DNA from: Xiphophorus maculatus
Lineage: Eukaryota > Chordata > Actinopteri > Cyprinodontiformes > Poeciliidae
NCBI RefSeq assembly: GCF_002775205.1
Contig: NC_036461.1
Location: 11,569,015-11,633,014 of the forward strand
Length of the DNA: 64,000 bases
Reading direction: 5' to 3'
The notes beneath the pieces are model-generated. The model was given only the letters and a program-made list of their open reading frames with translations, did no database searches and was not told the origin of the DNA. Position 1 is the stretch's first letter, and every line of letters begins with the position of its first letter. A program made the translations under genes and the position numbers. Positions 25,801 through 35,914 of the stretch are shown in pieces.

Positions 25801-28501
25801 TTTTTTTTTTTTTTTACCTCATCTATATTGTGCATGTTTTTTCTCCAGAGACTACACCACTCTCTTTGAGCCCATTGTTATTGATGATGATGATGAGATT
25901 GAATATTTTACAGAAGACAAAAAGCAGGACCTGTCCCCAGAAGAACATTTGTTAGTAATTTTAATATTTTGTATTAAATTAATCTGCATCCTGGTCCTGA
26001 ACGTAATTACATAATGCTAAGTGTGATCAATCAACTGTTTTAAAATAAGTTTATTTTTTTCTAGACAAACAAACGTGCAGCCACATGATATTATTGCAGA
26101 ACTGGCCAAGAATATTGACCACAAGAAAGTCAGCCGGTTCAACATATGTCGTACTGATGTGTGGGATGGAGCTGTTCGGGGCTTTCAGAGGAGCACATAC
26201 TCCGACAAGAACGACATGTTCATCAAATTTAACGATGATGCTGGCTGTTTGGAGGAAGGGTTGGACACAGGTGGCCCGAGGCGTGAGTTTCTCACGCTTC
26301 TTATGGCCATTCTGAGAAATCGTCCTATCTTTGATGGACCCCCAGAAGCTCGTTACGTTGGGTGCAATTCGAGAGGTGAGTCATTTTTGGGTTAGTGAAC
26401 CTAACTAACCTTAGTTAGTGAAGTGGTAGTACTTCTAAAATAAAAATTTGCAGAAACATGTGCTTATGTGTCTGTCATAAGCAGATCTAAGATTTAATTA
26501 CCCACAGTAATAATTTGCTCTGTACAACAGCTGCCAGGGAAGATGAGTATTTTTTAGCAGGAAAGATGATTGCTGTATCGATTGTACATGGGGGACCGGC
26601 ACCACATTTTCTCTCAAAGAACCTGGTCAACTACATGATAGGGAATCCAAGTTTCGGCGCCACTGTTGAAGATGTTCAAGATGAGGAGATAGGGAAAGTT
26701 CTAAAGCAGGTAGGAAATGACCTAGGTTTAGGAAATAGATTTATTGTATGCCAACTGGAGATTATTTTCACGTTCAGATTAAGATTAGGAAATTATTATA
26801 ACAAAATAGTAATTTCGTTTTCTCAAAGCTTGACAAATCTTTTTGTTTTGAAAGGCCTGATTTCAGCCTATCTCAAGAAATGTGAAATCACAAATGCACA
26901 AAATGTTTATGCTATTTTTGTATTCATAACGAAGAAGTTGTCTAATTGATAGTTCTGTACTTCTTCTTATAATAAACTGCTTGTTTTATAGGTCCTGGAA
27001 GCTGAATCAGATGAATCTCTGCTAAATATAATTTTTCAAAACAGCGGGATGTTCCAAACTGCTGGTTGCTTCAGAAGTGTGAAGATTTCTGAGAAGAAAG
27101 CTTTTGTAGAGGAGTATCTCAGATGGTACATCCTTGACAGAAACCACAGTGCCATTCAACGGTAATTACTAAACAGTGAGCTATTAATATTATATTATGT
27201 TATAAAGATTTTAAAACTATTCTAAAGTTCGATGCTCAATACTCAAGATCAATGACATATTTCCAGTTGTTCACACCTGCCACTGATATCATGACGTTGT
27301 AATTTACTATGAAAAACTAATTGGTTATAAAAAATTGTGATCAAATTATAGATATGAAATTACTTGATCAGATATCAAATTTAACAAGCTTCTTTCCTTA
27401 ATTGATTTTGTTTTTTATCTTTGGTTGTTAACCTCTTTGTGTGTCCTTCTGAAAAATTATGTGAAATGTTGTAATATATTGAGCAATACTTTCCAAATTC
27501 TGAGTTTCACCATTTTTATCATCCATTCAGAATTTTATGTACAATAGGTATAATCTTCTTTTGTCATCATAAATATATATATATATATATATTTTTTTTT
27601 AATCACTGTCAGATTAATCATAGGTATGGCACATGAATAATTTTTCAGTGTGATTTCTAAAAATATACTGTTGCATGACACAATTTTGTTTTTTTTGCAC
27701 AGTGAAAACATTTTTTTTTAAAGTTTGAAATGATAAATTTGTACTTTTAATGATGATTTTTGAGCACTGTGAAAGGTTAGCTTTACTTTGTATATTTAAT
27801 TTTCTTTTCTTTTTAGACATATTGTACTACAGTGTGGTTCACATTTACACAGGACTTAGAATACTTCATATCTATGCTATGAATAAAGTGCAGTGCGTAT
27901 GTTTTTATCCTTAACAGATTCAAAGATGGACTGGCAAGTCTGGGGTTTTTCGCTGCACTGCAACAGCATTCCAGTGTCCTGTCCCCAGTCCTATGTTTCT
28001 CTGCCAAGGCCCTGACTGCTTCAGACTTGGAGACCATGTTCAAACCAGATCTCAGCCCAGTAGGAACCAATAGGCGGCAAAAGGAGGGCAAAACTATCGT
28101 CTTCTGGGCAGATTATTTGCTTGATTGTGAAGGTTAGTAAGGACGGATTGTGTTTTATTCTAAAATTGTTTTTTTTCCTTTGTTTTATTAGGAGGAAAGC
28201 ATACATAAAAATAAATCATTTGTGCAATGCATTATCTATTAACTACATTGTTTTTAATTTTTCAGAGAAAAACACTGCTGTATGTCTAGAGGAAGTCCTG
28301 ATGTTTGCTACAGGTCTGACAGCGATTCCACCAGCAGGCATGATGCCATCCCCACATCTTGAGTTTTTGAGTGATTCACCCTTTCCTGTTGCAAACACCT
28401 GTGCAAATACACTGAAACTGCCACTTTTGGAATCTTACGCTGCTTTTAGGGCTAACATGGACTTTGGAATACAAAATGCTCCGGGATTCGGATGCTACTG
28501 A
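22849..28501 (+). CDS. Transposon-borne zinc-ribbon/HECT E3 ubiquitin ligase, 13 coding exons, intact
   Basis: Exons: 22849-22966, 23423-23559, 23937-24243, 24545-24627, 24759-24811, 25383-25425, 25561-25634, 25849-25950, 26065-26375, 26531-26709, 26992-27161, 27918-28132, 28266-28501. All introns are GT-AG, all phases agree, and the total is 2,028 nt (675 residues plus stop). An in-frame ATG at 22825 would add 8 residues. A zinc ribbon (CPNC at residues 3-6, CSNC at 18-21) opens the protein, followed by a lysine-rich stretch. Residues about 86-188 form a conserved block ([15 protein letters not shown]) of unknown fold. An acidic linker with a DDDDE run follows. The HECT domain spans about 330-675, with [12 protein letters not shown] in the N lobe and [10 protein letters not shown] near the end, placing the catalytic cysteine at about 643. 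HECT enzymes pass ubiquitin from E2 to substrate through that cysteine. The domain resembles fish G2E3-like HECT proteins. The substrate and the role in transposition are unknown. Confidence 0.9.
27571..27600. repeat. AT microsatellite in the HECT gene intron
   Basis: About ten AT units followed by a T run, inside the intron between exons 11 and 12. Confidence 0.8.
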
Positions 28502-28646
28502 AACTGAAAGAAGAGATTTCTTGGCAGTCTTGTTCTAATGCTGTTGGCATTCAGCTAATTTTGTGAATGTGAATACAGGGTCCATGTTGTTCTCCATTTC
28601 TGGGTGGCAAAGCCTTGCCATAATTTCTGAAAAGATTAGATAATAT

Positions 28647-28684
28647 GATGTCCTTTTCAAAGTGATAGCTTTGAAAGGGACATC
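28647..28684. repeat. Short hairpin downstream of the HECT stop codon
   Basis: Arms GATGTCCTTTTCAAAG and CTTTGAAAGGGACATC pair with one mismatch around a 6-nt loop. It abuts the left arm of the large foldback. Confidence 0.6.
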
Positions 28685-29402
28685 AGCTCATGAAGTCAAC
28701 AATCCGTTAGGGCAAATTCTGTATTTTTTTTTAGAGTGGTGTATGTCTGGTTTAGGTTCACGGTCCGGGCATTTCTAATATGTCCATAATATAGTTTTTT
28801 TGTATTATCTTAAAAGGGGATACACTCGGCTTTCATTTAAGCCAAGTTTTGAATCTGACCAACTCAGGTCACCAGAGCTTGTTAAAACAAAATAACATGA
28901 ATCCTTTTCGCCTAACCAAAAACATTGTTTGTAATCCAATGGTATCTAGGGACACAAGAGTTGACAACTGAAATACTCAGACTAAGAAATCCTGAAATGT
29001 ACCAAATCTATACTACCATGCAGTCATGTTTTTATGTGGTTATTATGGATTACATAATGGTGGACTAATCTAAAAAACAGTATATGGTATACATTTCCAG
29101 ATTTCTTAGTCTGAGTATTTCAGTTGTCAACTCTTGTGTCCCTGATGTCCCTGGATACCACTGGACTAAAAACAATGTTTCTTGGTAAGGCAAAAAGAGT
29201 TTGTGTTATTTCTGTTTAACAAGCTGTGGTCAGATTCGAAGCTTGGCTTAAATGAAAGCTGAGTGTATTCCCTTTTAAAATGATACAAAATTTTATATTG
29301 TAGAGCTTTGACAAATGCCCATATCGTGAGCCTAAACCAGACATACACCAGTCTCAAATAACAGAATTTGCCCAAAGGGATTGTTGACTTCATGAGCTGA
29401 TA
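28682..29402. repeat. 0.7-kb imperfect foldback between the two convergent genes
   Basis: The left arm (about 28682-29003) and right arm (about 29089-29402) are reverse complements with scattered mismatches and indels, around a loop of about 85 bp. Landmarks shared in inverted order include ATCAGCTCATGAAGTCAACA, GTGTATGTCTGGTTTAGG, CTTTCATTTAAGCCAAG and CAAGAGTTGACAACTGAAAT. It lies between the HECT stop codon (28501) and the transposase stop codon (29630), so long 3' UTRs from either gene would contain it. It could be an inserted foldback element or part of the original transposon. Confidence 0.8.
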
Positions 29403-29406
29403 ACTA

Positions 29407-29459
29407 TGAATAAACTGCCACTTTAGAAGGGCTATCCTTCTAAAGTGGCAGTTTATTCA
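29407..29459. terminator. Perfect 24-bp palindrome with AATAAA on both strands
   Basis: Arms 29407-29430 and 29436-29459 are exact reverse complements around the loop GCTAT. Each arm begins TGAATAAACTGCC on its own strand, giving AATAAA at 29409-29414 (plus) and 29457-29452 (minus). It lies 908 bp past the HECT stop codon and 173 bp past the transposase stop codon. It could provide poly(A) signals for both convergent genes. A second minus-strand AATAAA at 29615-29610 is even closer to the transposase stop. Confidence 0.6.
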
Positions 29460-29629
29460 GTTTTCAGCATGATTTCATATGATTTTCATATGATTTTGCT
29501 ATCATATGAAAATATCTAAAAATAGATAATATTTTATGTTATATGTTCTTACCTTAACAATGAGTTTTCATTTGAGTAAAATGAACAGGACACAAAATAT
29601 AAAAAAAAATTTATTCAGGTTGTTTGTGT

Positions 29630-32600
29630 CTACAGCCTTGCTATGTGTTTGAGGAATAAATACAGTTCCATAGCTGACTCCCAGTTTTGTGACTGCTGTT
29701 GTCCATGTTGTTGCATGACTTGCTGTAGGTATTCCTCGATGTCTTTATCACCACACAACTCTGTCACCTGACTTGCTTCTGGGAAAACATCCAGATCACT
29801 GTCCTCAACAGGAAATCCACAATCTCTTGAACCATATCTGCAAAGTCAGAATATAATTAGTAATAGAATTGTGACAGATATTTTATATATTTAGTACAAG
29901 TACTTGTAATTGTCTGTTTTTTGGGGGGTTTTGCTGGCTATATGACACAGTATAAGTGAGCACTATCAGTGACAGCTTATACAGTGTATCACAAAGTGAG
30001 TACACCCCTCAAATTTCTGCAGATATTTAAGTATATATTTTCATGGGATAACACTGACAAAATGACACTTTGACACAATGAAAAGTAGTCTGAGTGCAGC
30101 TTATATAAGAATGTAAATTTATTCTTCCCGCAAACTAACTATATACAGCCATTAATGTCTAAACTAATGGCAACTAATGTGAGTACACCCCTTAGTGAAG
30201 ATTTCTATAGTGTCAATATTTTGTGTGGCCACCATTATTTACCAAAACTGCCTTAACTCTCCTGGGCTTGGAGGACATGTCAAAGATGTTTTATTGGGTT
30301 TAGGTCTGGAGACATGCTTGGCAAGTCCATCACCTTCACCCTCAGCCTCTTCAGTAAAGCAGTGGTCGTCTTAGAGGTGTGTTTGGGGGCTTTATCATGC
30401 TGGAACGCTGCTCTGTGACCCAGTTTCCAGAGGGAAGGGATCATGCTCTGCTTCAGTATTTCACAGTACATATTCGGGTTCATGAAATGTAACTCCCCAA
30501 CACCTGCTACACTCCTGCAGCCCGAGACCATGGCATTCCCACCACCATGCTTGACTGTAGGCATCACACACTTCTCTTTGTACTCCTCACCTGACAGCTG
30601 CCACACATGCTGGAGACCATCTGAACCAAACAAATTAATTTTGGTCTCATCAGACCATAAGACCTGGTTCCAATAATCCATGTCCTTTGTTGATATGTCT
30701 TCAGCAAACTGTTTGCGGGCTGTCTTGTGTACAGACTTAAGAAGAGGTTTCCTTCTGGGGTGACAGCCATGCAGACTAATTTGATGTAGTGTGCGGCGTT
30801 TGGTGAGTACTCTTAGGGACCTCTTAGGGGTGTACTCACTTTTGTTGCTGGTGGTTTAGACATCAATGCCTTTACATAGAGTTATTTTGTGGGAAGAATA
30901 AATTTACACTGTTATATAAGCTGTAATCAGACTACTTTTCATTGTGTCAAAGTGTCATTTTGTTGGTGTCATCCCATATACTTGAATACCTGCAGAAATG
31001 TGAGGGGTGTACTTACTTTTGTGATACACTATACATTAACAGCTATAGGTTACTTGTACATACTTGTACGTAGATAATAGATATCCTAACTTGTGCTAAC
31101 AACACTTCTGCATTATTCTGTAATGTCAAGCATTATTTCTATTTGTGAAGATGTCAATTACCTGTGAGGCAAGAGATAGAGTTCGTTTGGAATCCCCCCA
31201 GGACATGATGCAAGTCTGCTTGGCCGGATCCTGTGGTTATTCCAGAGATTTTTGCATTCATCCAGGTCTTTCTGCAGAACTCTGGTGAAGCAGAATCTGA
31301 GCAAGCACTGGTGCTCAACACTTCCGTTGAAGTTTCCGGAGTCTCTTAAATCTCCAAACAAGTCCATCCAAAACTGAGACCTGAGGATACATTGAATTAG
31401 AAACGGTTCTGTTCTTTTTCATATTAAAATGATTAAAAGATTGTCTGTCTTTCTCCATGTCCATAACATTGAAAGCATGCTCTAAATCTATGTCAAACGG
31501 AATATCGCATCCTAATTTTCCAAGTACAAACTAAAAATTTGTATAGCATCTGTAACCAAACAATGAAAAATTCTAATTTGGAAACAAAATATTTGCTATA
31601 AAGCCTTATGAAAATAAATGTTTGAAACTAATTCAATATGGCATGTTAACTGGCAAAACGACAGCTATGTGACTGCCAACTCCATAGGCACCTCCTATGG
31701 AGTTGCCATGACAACAATAAACAAACTACAAGCTTAGAAGTAGCTTTCACCTCATCCTTTATTTATAAACAGTAAAAGTATGTAACGTGTATTACTCCAT
31801 AACGATTTTTGAGTACTCTACCCACCTGTGTGTAATATTAAAATTAATATCACAAATATGTATTGTAGTACTTACCGCAGAACCTGCAAAATTTGCTTAA
31901 CTAACGTAGAGCTTACGTGTACTGTATGTTACTAAAGTCACCAGAACCTTGTTTTTCACACGAAGAGTTTGGACCTACTTTACAAATCGTTTTTAAACTC
32001 AGACTGTATGCTTCCACGGATTTCAGACCGTGATCAGCTTTCGCTGTACTTGACATCTGAAAAACACATATGTACCCACCTTCCTCTTCTGAAAAAAGAC
32101 CACCATGACTCGATGCGTTGATTCCCTGTGGATGATCCGTAACTGTGGCTTGATGAGCCAGCATAATAATCCGTATGTGCATGGCGGAGGGTACACTGTA
32201 TTGCTGCCACAGTCCCGTTCTCTGTGCCGAGGTCTGTTCGTAGTCTCATTGGTATCACTCCAAGACTCTTGACACAGTTTATATAATGCTGGGCAATGAC
32301 AGAAGGATTGTTGTTTGTTGCCCCACAAACAAGCCACATCATTCTTCTCGAAAATCCATCAATGCATCCTGAGATGGCCAAGCCGAATGGCTTCAGTTTG
32401 TCGTAGCCGTCTACATGCCATATGTAATTGGGCCCCATAGAGTGATAGGTGCGCCTTGTAAATCTCCTGCGAGTCCTCAGAGCGATGCCTTGAGGGTTCA
32501 GCTGCCTCAGCAGTCTCATTACAACATCACGTTTGACACACAGGTTGTGTTTTTGTTTGAGAACTTGCCACATGGTCCGATAGCCAAATAATTGCCCTGG

Positions 32601-32822
32601 TCCTCTCAGCTCGGCCGTAATGGCACGCCTCACTTCCCGAAGTGGAGAGTAGTTGCCTCTCCTATGTAGCCCCGCTTCTTTTAAATAAGTCTTTAGTGAA
32701 CGCATACTAACTGACACTTTGTGGTTGGTCCGAAGCATGTCCAGTATCACCTCATATGTATGTCCTGAGTCAAAAGACTCTCGAATAGCAGTAGTAAGGT
32801 TTGGATCACCGAGAACATTCAT
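29630..32822 (-). CDS. Integrase-type DDE transposase of the large element, 3 coding exons, intact
   Basis: Minus-strand exons: 32822-32080, 31380-31162 and 29837-29630. Junctions are AG/GTGGGT..CCTCAG/G and CACAG/GTAATT..TTTGCAG/A; phases agree and give 389 residues. The start is the first ATG after the inverted repeat; the open frame extends a little upstream without another ATG. Residues 1-100 are basic and probably DNA-binding. The catalytic core is integrase-like (rve/RNase-H fold): HVDGYDKLKP (D138), LRTDLGTENG (D197), then 40 residues to NQRIESWW (E238). The third exon is acidic and glutamine-rich (EEYLQQVMQQHGQQQ), typical of a tail rather than a catalytic part. It presumably cuts and joins the element's ends, leaving 6-bp duplications. 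The overall resemblance is to bacterial IS3/retroviral integrase cores and to eukaryotic IS3EU-like transposases (from memory). Confidence 0.87.
29982..31031 (-). mobile_element. Nested Tc1/mariner element, internally deleted
   Basis: Flanked by TA on both sides (29980-29981 and 31032-31033). The ends are CAGTGTATCACAAAG and, in reverse, TAGTGTATCACAAAAG. The terminal repeats are about 200 bp long. Each holds an outer and an inner GTGAGTACACCCC-like copy (for example at about 29995 and 30180), the IR/DR layout of fish Tc1 elements. At 1,050 bp it is shorter than the usual 1.3-1.6 kb. It sits in the second intron of the host element's transposase. Confidence 0.85.
30213..30822 (-). pseudogene. 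Broken Tc1-like transposase
   Basis: Minus-strand reading from about 30822 gives GCHPRRKPLLKS, then LWSDETK, HDKAPKHTSK and SPDLNPIKHL followed by a stop. These are the first and second aspartate regions and the third catalytic region of Tc1 transposases. The usual NPIE is NPIK here, so the third catalytic residue is missing. The N-terminal helix-turn-helix region is absent. The frame is broken after NPIKHL, and the normal C-terminus (RRVKAVLVNNGGHTKY and stop, ending at 30213) reappears in another frame after a deletion. It cannot make an active enzyme. Confidence 0.88.
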
Positions 32823-32852
32823 GTTATTAAAAAACACGTTGTAGCCAGAGTA

Positions 32853-32889
32853 ACTTCCGGTTCAAAAGTAAAACGAGCTGTAGTCCAAT
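32853..32889 (-). promoter_or_regulatory. Putative promoter of the transposase inside the right inverted repeat
   Basis: The minus strand carries the same ATTGG box (reads CCAAT on plus at 32885-32889) and ETS-type ACCGGAAGT (plus-strand ACTTCCGGT at 32853-32861) as the left end. Both lie just upstream of the first transposase ATG at 32822. Activity is inferred. Confidence 0.5.
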
Positions 32890-32934
32890 CAGCGATTTCT
32901 TAGGTCTCCCACTGGGACATACCTCTTCCGTTGT

Positions 32935-33095
32935 GTTTTCGTTAATGTCGTTGTGTTTTCGTTAATGTCGTTCTGTTTTCGTTAATGTGTTGTGTTTTCG
33001 TTAATGTTGTTGTGTTTTCGTTAATGTCGTTGTGTTTTCGTTAATGTTGTTGTGTTTTTGAATTTGTAATTGTGCTTCGTTAATGTTGTTGTGCT
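32935..33095 (-). repeat. Right subterminal minisatellite, about seven to eight copies
   Basis: Units of the GTTGTTGTGTTTTCGTTAAT type. Variants include a TTCTGTTTTC unit and a degraded unit near 33051-33070 that reads TTTTTGAATTTGTAATTG. Confidence 0.85.
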
Positions 33096-33116
33096 TTGCA
33101 CCTCAGGGCCACCGTA

Positions 33117-33122
33117 TATTAG
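33117..33122. repeat. Right 6-bp target-site duplication TATTAG
   Basis: Directly follows the right terminus GGGCCACCGTA and matches 22455-22460 exactly. Confidence 0.9.
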
Positions 33123-35914
33123 CTTGGGGAAAATGCTTTTGACCTCATGAAGTGAAAAAAATTGTTTTAACGTCAGTGGTTTTGGTAATTTATTTAGCTT
33201 CATTCTTCAGCGTCTCTTCCTTACTTTTGGCCCTTTTTATAGCTCTTTGTGGTAACACACACAGAGGGGTCAGGGTGGTGTTTTTAAGTAATGCTTAGAA
33301 ATTAATTCTTTCTGAATTGCCTTTCACAAATGTTTTCTAAATCAAAGGAATCAGTTGAGATGGTTTCAGGCAACTAGTCAAGATGACTTGAAGTTGTGGA
33401 GGTTTGCGCTGCATGTTCTGGAAGGAGACCCCAGGGAAGACCTGAATCTTGCTAGAGGTTAATTCAGACAGTCTTAGAAAGTGCACAGTGAGAGTTCCTA
33501 CTTTTCCTATCTCATTTTTTTTATGTCTCCTTTCCGTCAGCTAAGTTTCTTTATTGATGGCTTTTTATATAGAAATAAGTCAAAAGTAATGTAACATCTG
33601 CTACCGGAAAAGATAAAACCCTCAAAATTAAGCAAGATCAATTCCTGTTATGCATTTGTGTGTTTATAATTTATCATATGAATATGTGCAGCATGCATTA
33701 TAAACTATATGACTGCATTTGATTCAGTGTAACATACATACAATATCTTTAGAGCAACGTCTTGAATAGTGTAAATCTGTAATTTACTCAGGTAGATGCC
33801 TGTAAGATAACGATTTGAAATGTTATAAATTGCTGTTTTTAGACTTCAAGCCATCAGCCAGAGGGTAAAAGATTACATAGTACATTTTTCCACAAATTGT
33901 TTTCTCATACTTTACATAATTATTATTAAATGAACAGTTGCCATAGCCCGTCTGTCATGGAAAAAGTTTCTCACCGTTTTGTTTGTTGCTAATTTCAGGG
34001 AATCGTTGTGAATCATCCCTGTTGATCATTTTCTTCACAGCCACATTGTTGATGTACTGCATTTCATAGACAAGCTGCGGCATGAGACTAAAACATGTGC
34101 AAAGCGATTTACAGCTGCACCAATGAAAGCAAGGGGGAGGCATTTCAGTTGTGGATGTTATGAGTCATAGAACCCAGACAGTTATCTTATCCTTTCCTCT
34201 ACAGGTGGGACTGTAGAGGTGGGACTGGCTGTCTGAGAGGACAGCCCTGTGGAAATTGTGGTTTTGTGGTTAATTTCAAAGGAAAAAAAGCAACTTTACT
34301 TTACATTTTTAAGTTATAAAAGCCAAAGGCTGCCCCATTTGGAAAAAAAGGCCATGCTCTGATTGGTTTGTTAAAGTTTTATTTCCACAAAATGCCACTC
34401 ATCTTATGCCAGCTCTGTAGAAATATAAAATTTACATTAAGTGCTTCAGCGGATATTACATTTATATCCACACATAACTGCATTATGTGTAGTTTTGTGC
34501 AATTTGGAAGGACATTACACCACATGTGTAAGAATTCATATAGAATTCATTTTTGGTCAAGTGAAAGTAGTTTATGAGATTTCATGGAGAAAGTTATTTT
34601 TCTATGCATGATCCAGGTTCCAGTAATCAGACAGAACCTGTTTCTCGATCAGATGACCACTCCTTGCTGTATTTTTCGGCATGTTTTCTCTTATTTTCCT
34701 AATGATTCATTAATGAGGTGCCCGAGACAAGGTCATTGACATTTATTGTCAAACATTTATTATCAAGCATGATCTCAGTTTAGTCCAGAAGAAAGAATAA
34801 ACAACACCTCTTCACAAGCCAAGACTACTAAACACAGTAACTGTTATTGTTCCCACTGACTGCAGAGTAGGACCTTTCCCACTGGCTTCAGCACAATGGA
34901 GTCTTAAGATGTCCTTTTAAGACCAAACAATGAAAACTAAAGAAATCATGACTAGACATTCCTCAAGCTACGACTTAGGGCACAGAAGCCAACAGCTTTT
35001 CCCTTCAAATTGAGCTCCAACATATTGGAGTGTGCTATTTTCAGTGTTACAAGCTCCTTCCTAATGTTAATTATAGAGTGAGTCAGGATGTGACATTTAA
35101 GTAAGGGGGATAATGAGAAGCATTCCCCGACACTGTAGATGTATGAGAGCCAGCAGACTGCTAACCGCACTCTGTATGTATACATGATGTCATGTGTGGA
35201 CAGATTTGATAATCAGAATCTGATGCTTGGATGCTAGCCTGCAACCACTCACTGATTGAAACATTCTGTAATTTAGGTCCTGAAAACACTAAAACCACAA
35301 TTATAATATGCAGTAATCTTTCATAGTAGTGAGGATAGAAGATGCTATTAATTTTTTTTCCCGGTTAATGTTTAGATCATGTAATTTACTGGTGAGATTT
35401 TTCAGATGATAACGTCAGAAATATTGCAAAGTGTCTTCTGTATCTTAGTACAAACTACTTAGCAAGATGGATAATTAAGTGAATAATTTCATGGGATGGA
35501 AAAAGTATATATTATGCTTCCTCAATGCCTTGCAGTTGCCGTTTTACTTTCTAGAAAGAAGACAACTCTTCTTGGTAGGATCTGATGGTAGTCCATGTAA
35601 CAAGGTCATATGGCGGCAAGGTCAAAGTGGAATTGCAATTGGGCCACCAACAAAGCTTGAGCTGTTCTTTTTTTCAATTATGCTACCTCAGAGATCATAG
35701 TAGCCATTATACCTGAAGTACATGTTGCAGCTGCCCTGAGGCTCGCATGTTGCTGAGTGGTACTTTTGTGGTTGTGGTTAATGGGTACACGTCTCTTAGG
35801 GAGAGAAAAATTGGTCATGCTTCTCATTCTCACTGCAGGAGCCAGAACAACTTTTCTGTCCCTTGTGCCGATTCTCAAATTTTAACTACTCCTGTAAAGA
35901 CCTGTAATTTATGG
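33123..35914. other. Non-coding stretch with one LINE tail
   Basis: No gene seen apart from the LINE tail copy at 33340-33480. A short direct duplication of GTGGGACTGTAGAG / GTGGGACTGGCTG occurs near 34205-34232. Confidence 0.45.
33340..33480 (+). mobile_element. LINE tail fragment, same family as 8200-8470
   Basis: Contains TTGAGATGGTTTCAGGCAAC, AGTCAAGATGACTTG, GCATGTTCTGGAAGGAGACC and CCCAGGGAAGACCTGAATCT. This parallels the conserved order GAGGTGGTTCGGGCAT / CAGGATGCC / GGCATGTCC / GAAGACCCAGG seen at the end of fish non-LTR elements. Confidence 0.5.

Larger units (their letters stand above)
29838..31161 (-). other. Transposase intron 2, enlarged by a nested Tc1-like element
   Basis: The intron from 31161 down to 29838 has a GT donor and an AG acceptor. 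Of its 1,324 bp, 1,050 belong to the nested Tc1-like insertion, so the ancestral intron was only about 270 bp. Confidence 0.75.
22461..33116. mobile_element. Intact 10.7-kb DNA transposon carrying a HECT E3 ligase and an integrase-type transposase
   Basis: The element starts TACGGTGGCCCTGAGGTG and ends with its exact reverse complement, bounded by TATTAG duplications. Inside are two convergent spliced genes: a zinc-ribbon/HECT ubiquitin ligase (plus strand, 22849-28501) and a DDE integrase-like transposase (minus strand, 32822-29630). The terminal inverted repeats are long (about 350 and 272 bp) and differ mainly in minisatellite copy number. Between the genes lie a foldback and a palindromic poly(A) signal. 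A Tc1-like element is nested in a transposase intron. Both reading frames are unbroken and the inner 100 bp of the inverted repeats are identical, so the insertion looks young and possibly still competent. The 6-bp duplication and integrase-like transposase recall the eukaryotic IS3EU group as I remember it; this is not verified. Confidence 0.9.
32845..33116 (-). repeat. Right terminal inverted repeat
   Basis: Reverse complement of the left repeat. It has the identical unique inner segment from 32845 to about 32947 (ends meet at CCAGAGTAACTTCCGGTTC), a shorter minisatellite, and the outer end GCACCTCAGGGCCACCGTA. The length difference from the left repeat is due to minisatellite copy number. 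Confidence 0.88.

Noticed and set aside
26515..26949. 144-codon frame containing HECT sequence
   Set aside because: Only the part up to 26709 is an exon; the rest is intron read-through past a good GT donor.
30443..30676. 77-codon plus-strand frame
   Set aside because: Antisense to the Tc1-like transposase remnant.
31913..32337. Two minus-strand frames of 89 and 104 codons beside the transposase
   Set aside because: They overlap the first transposase exon in other frames and run into its intron. The spliced transposase explains the region.
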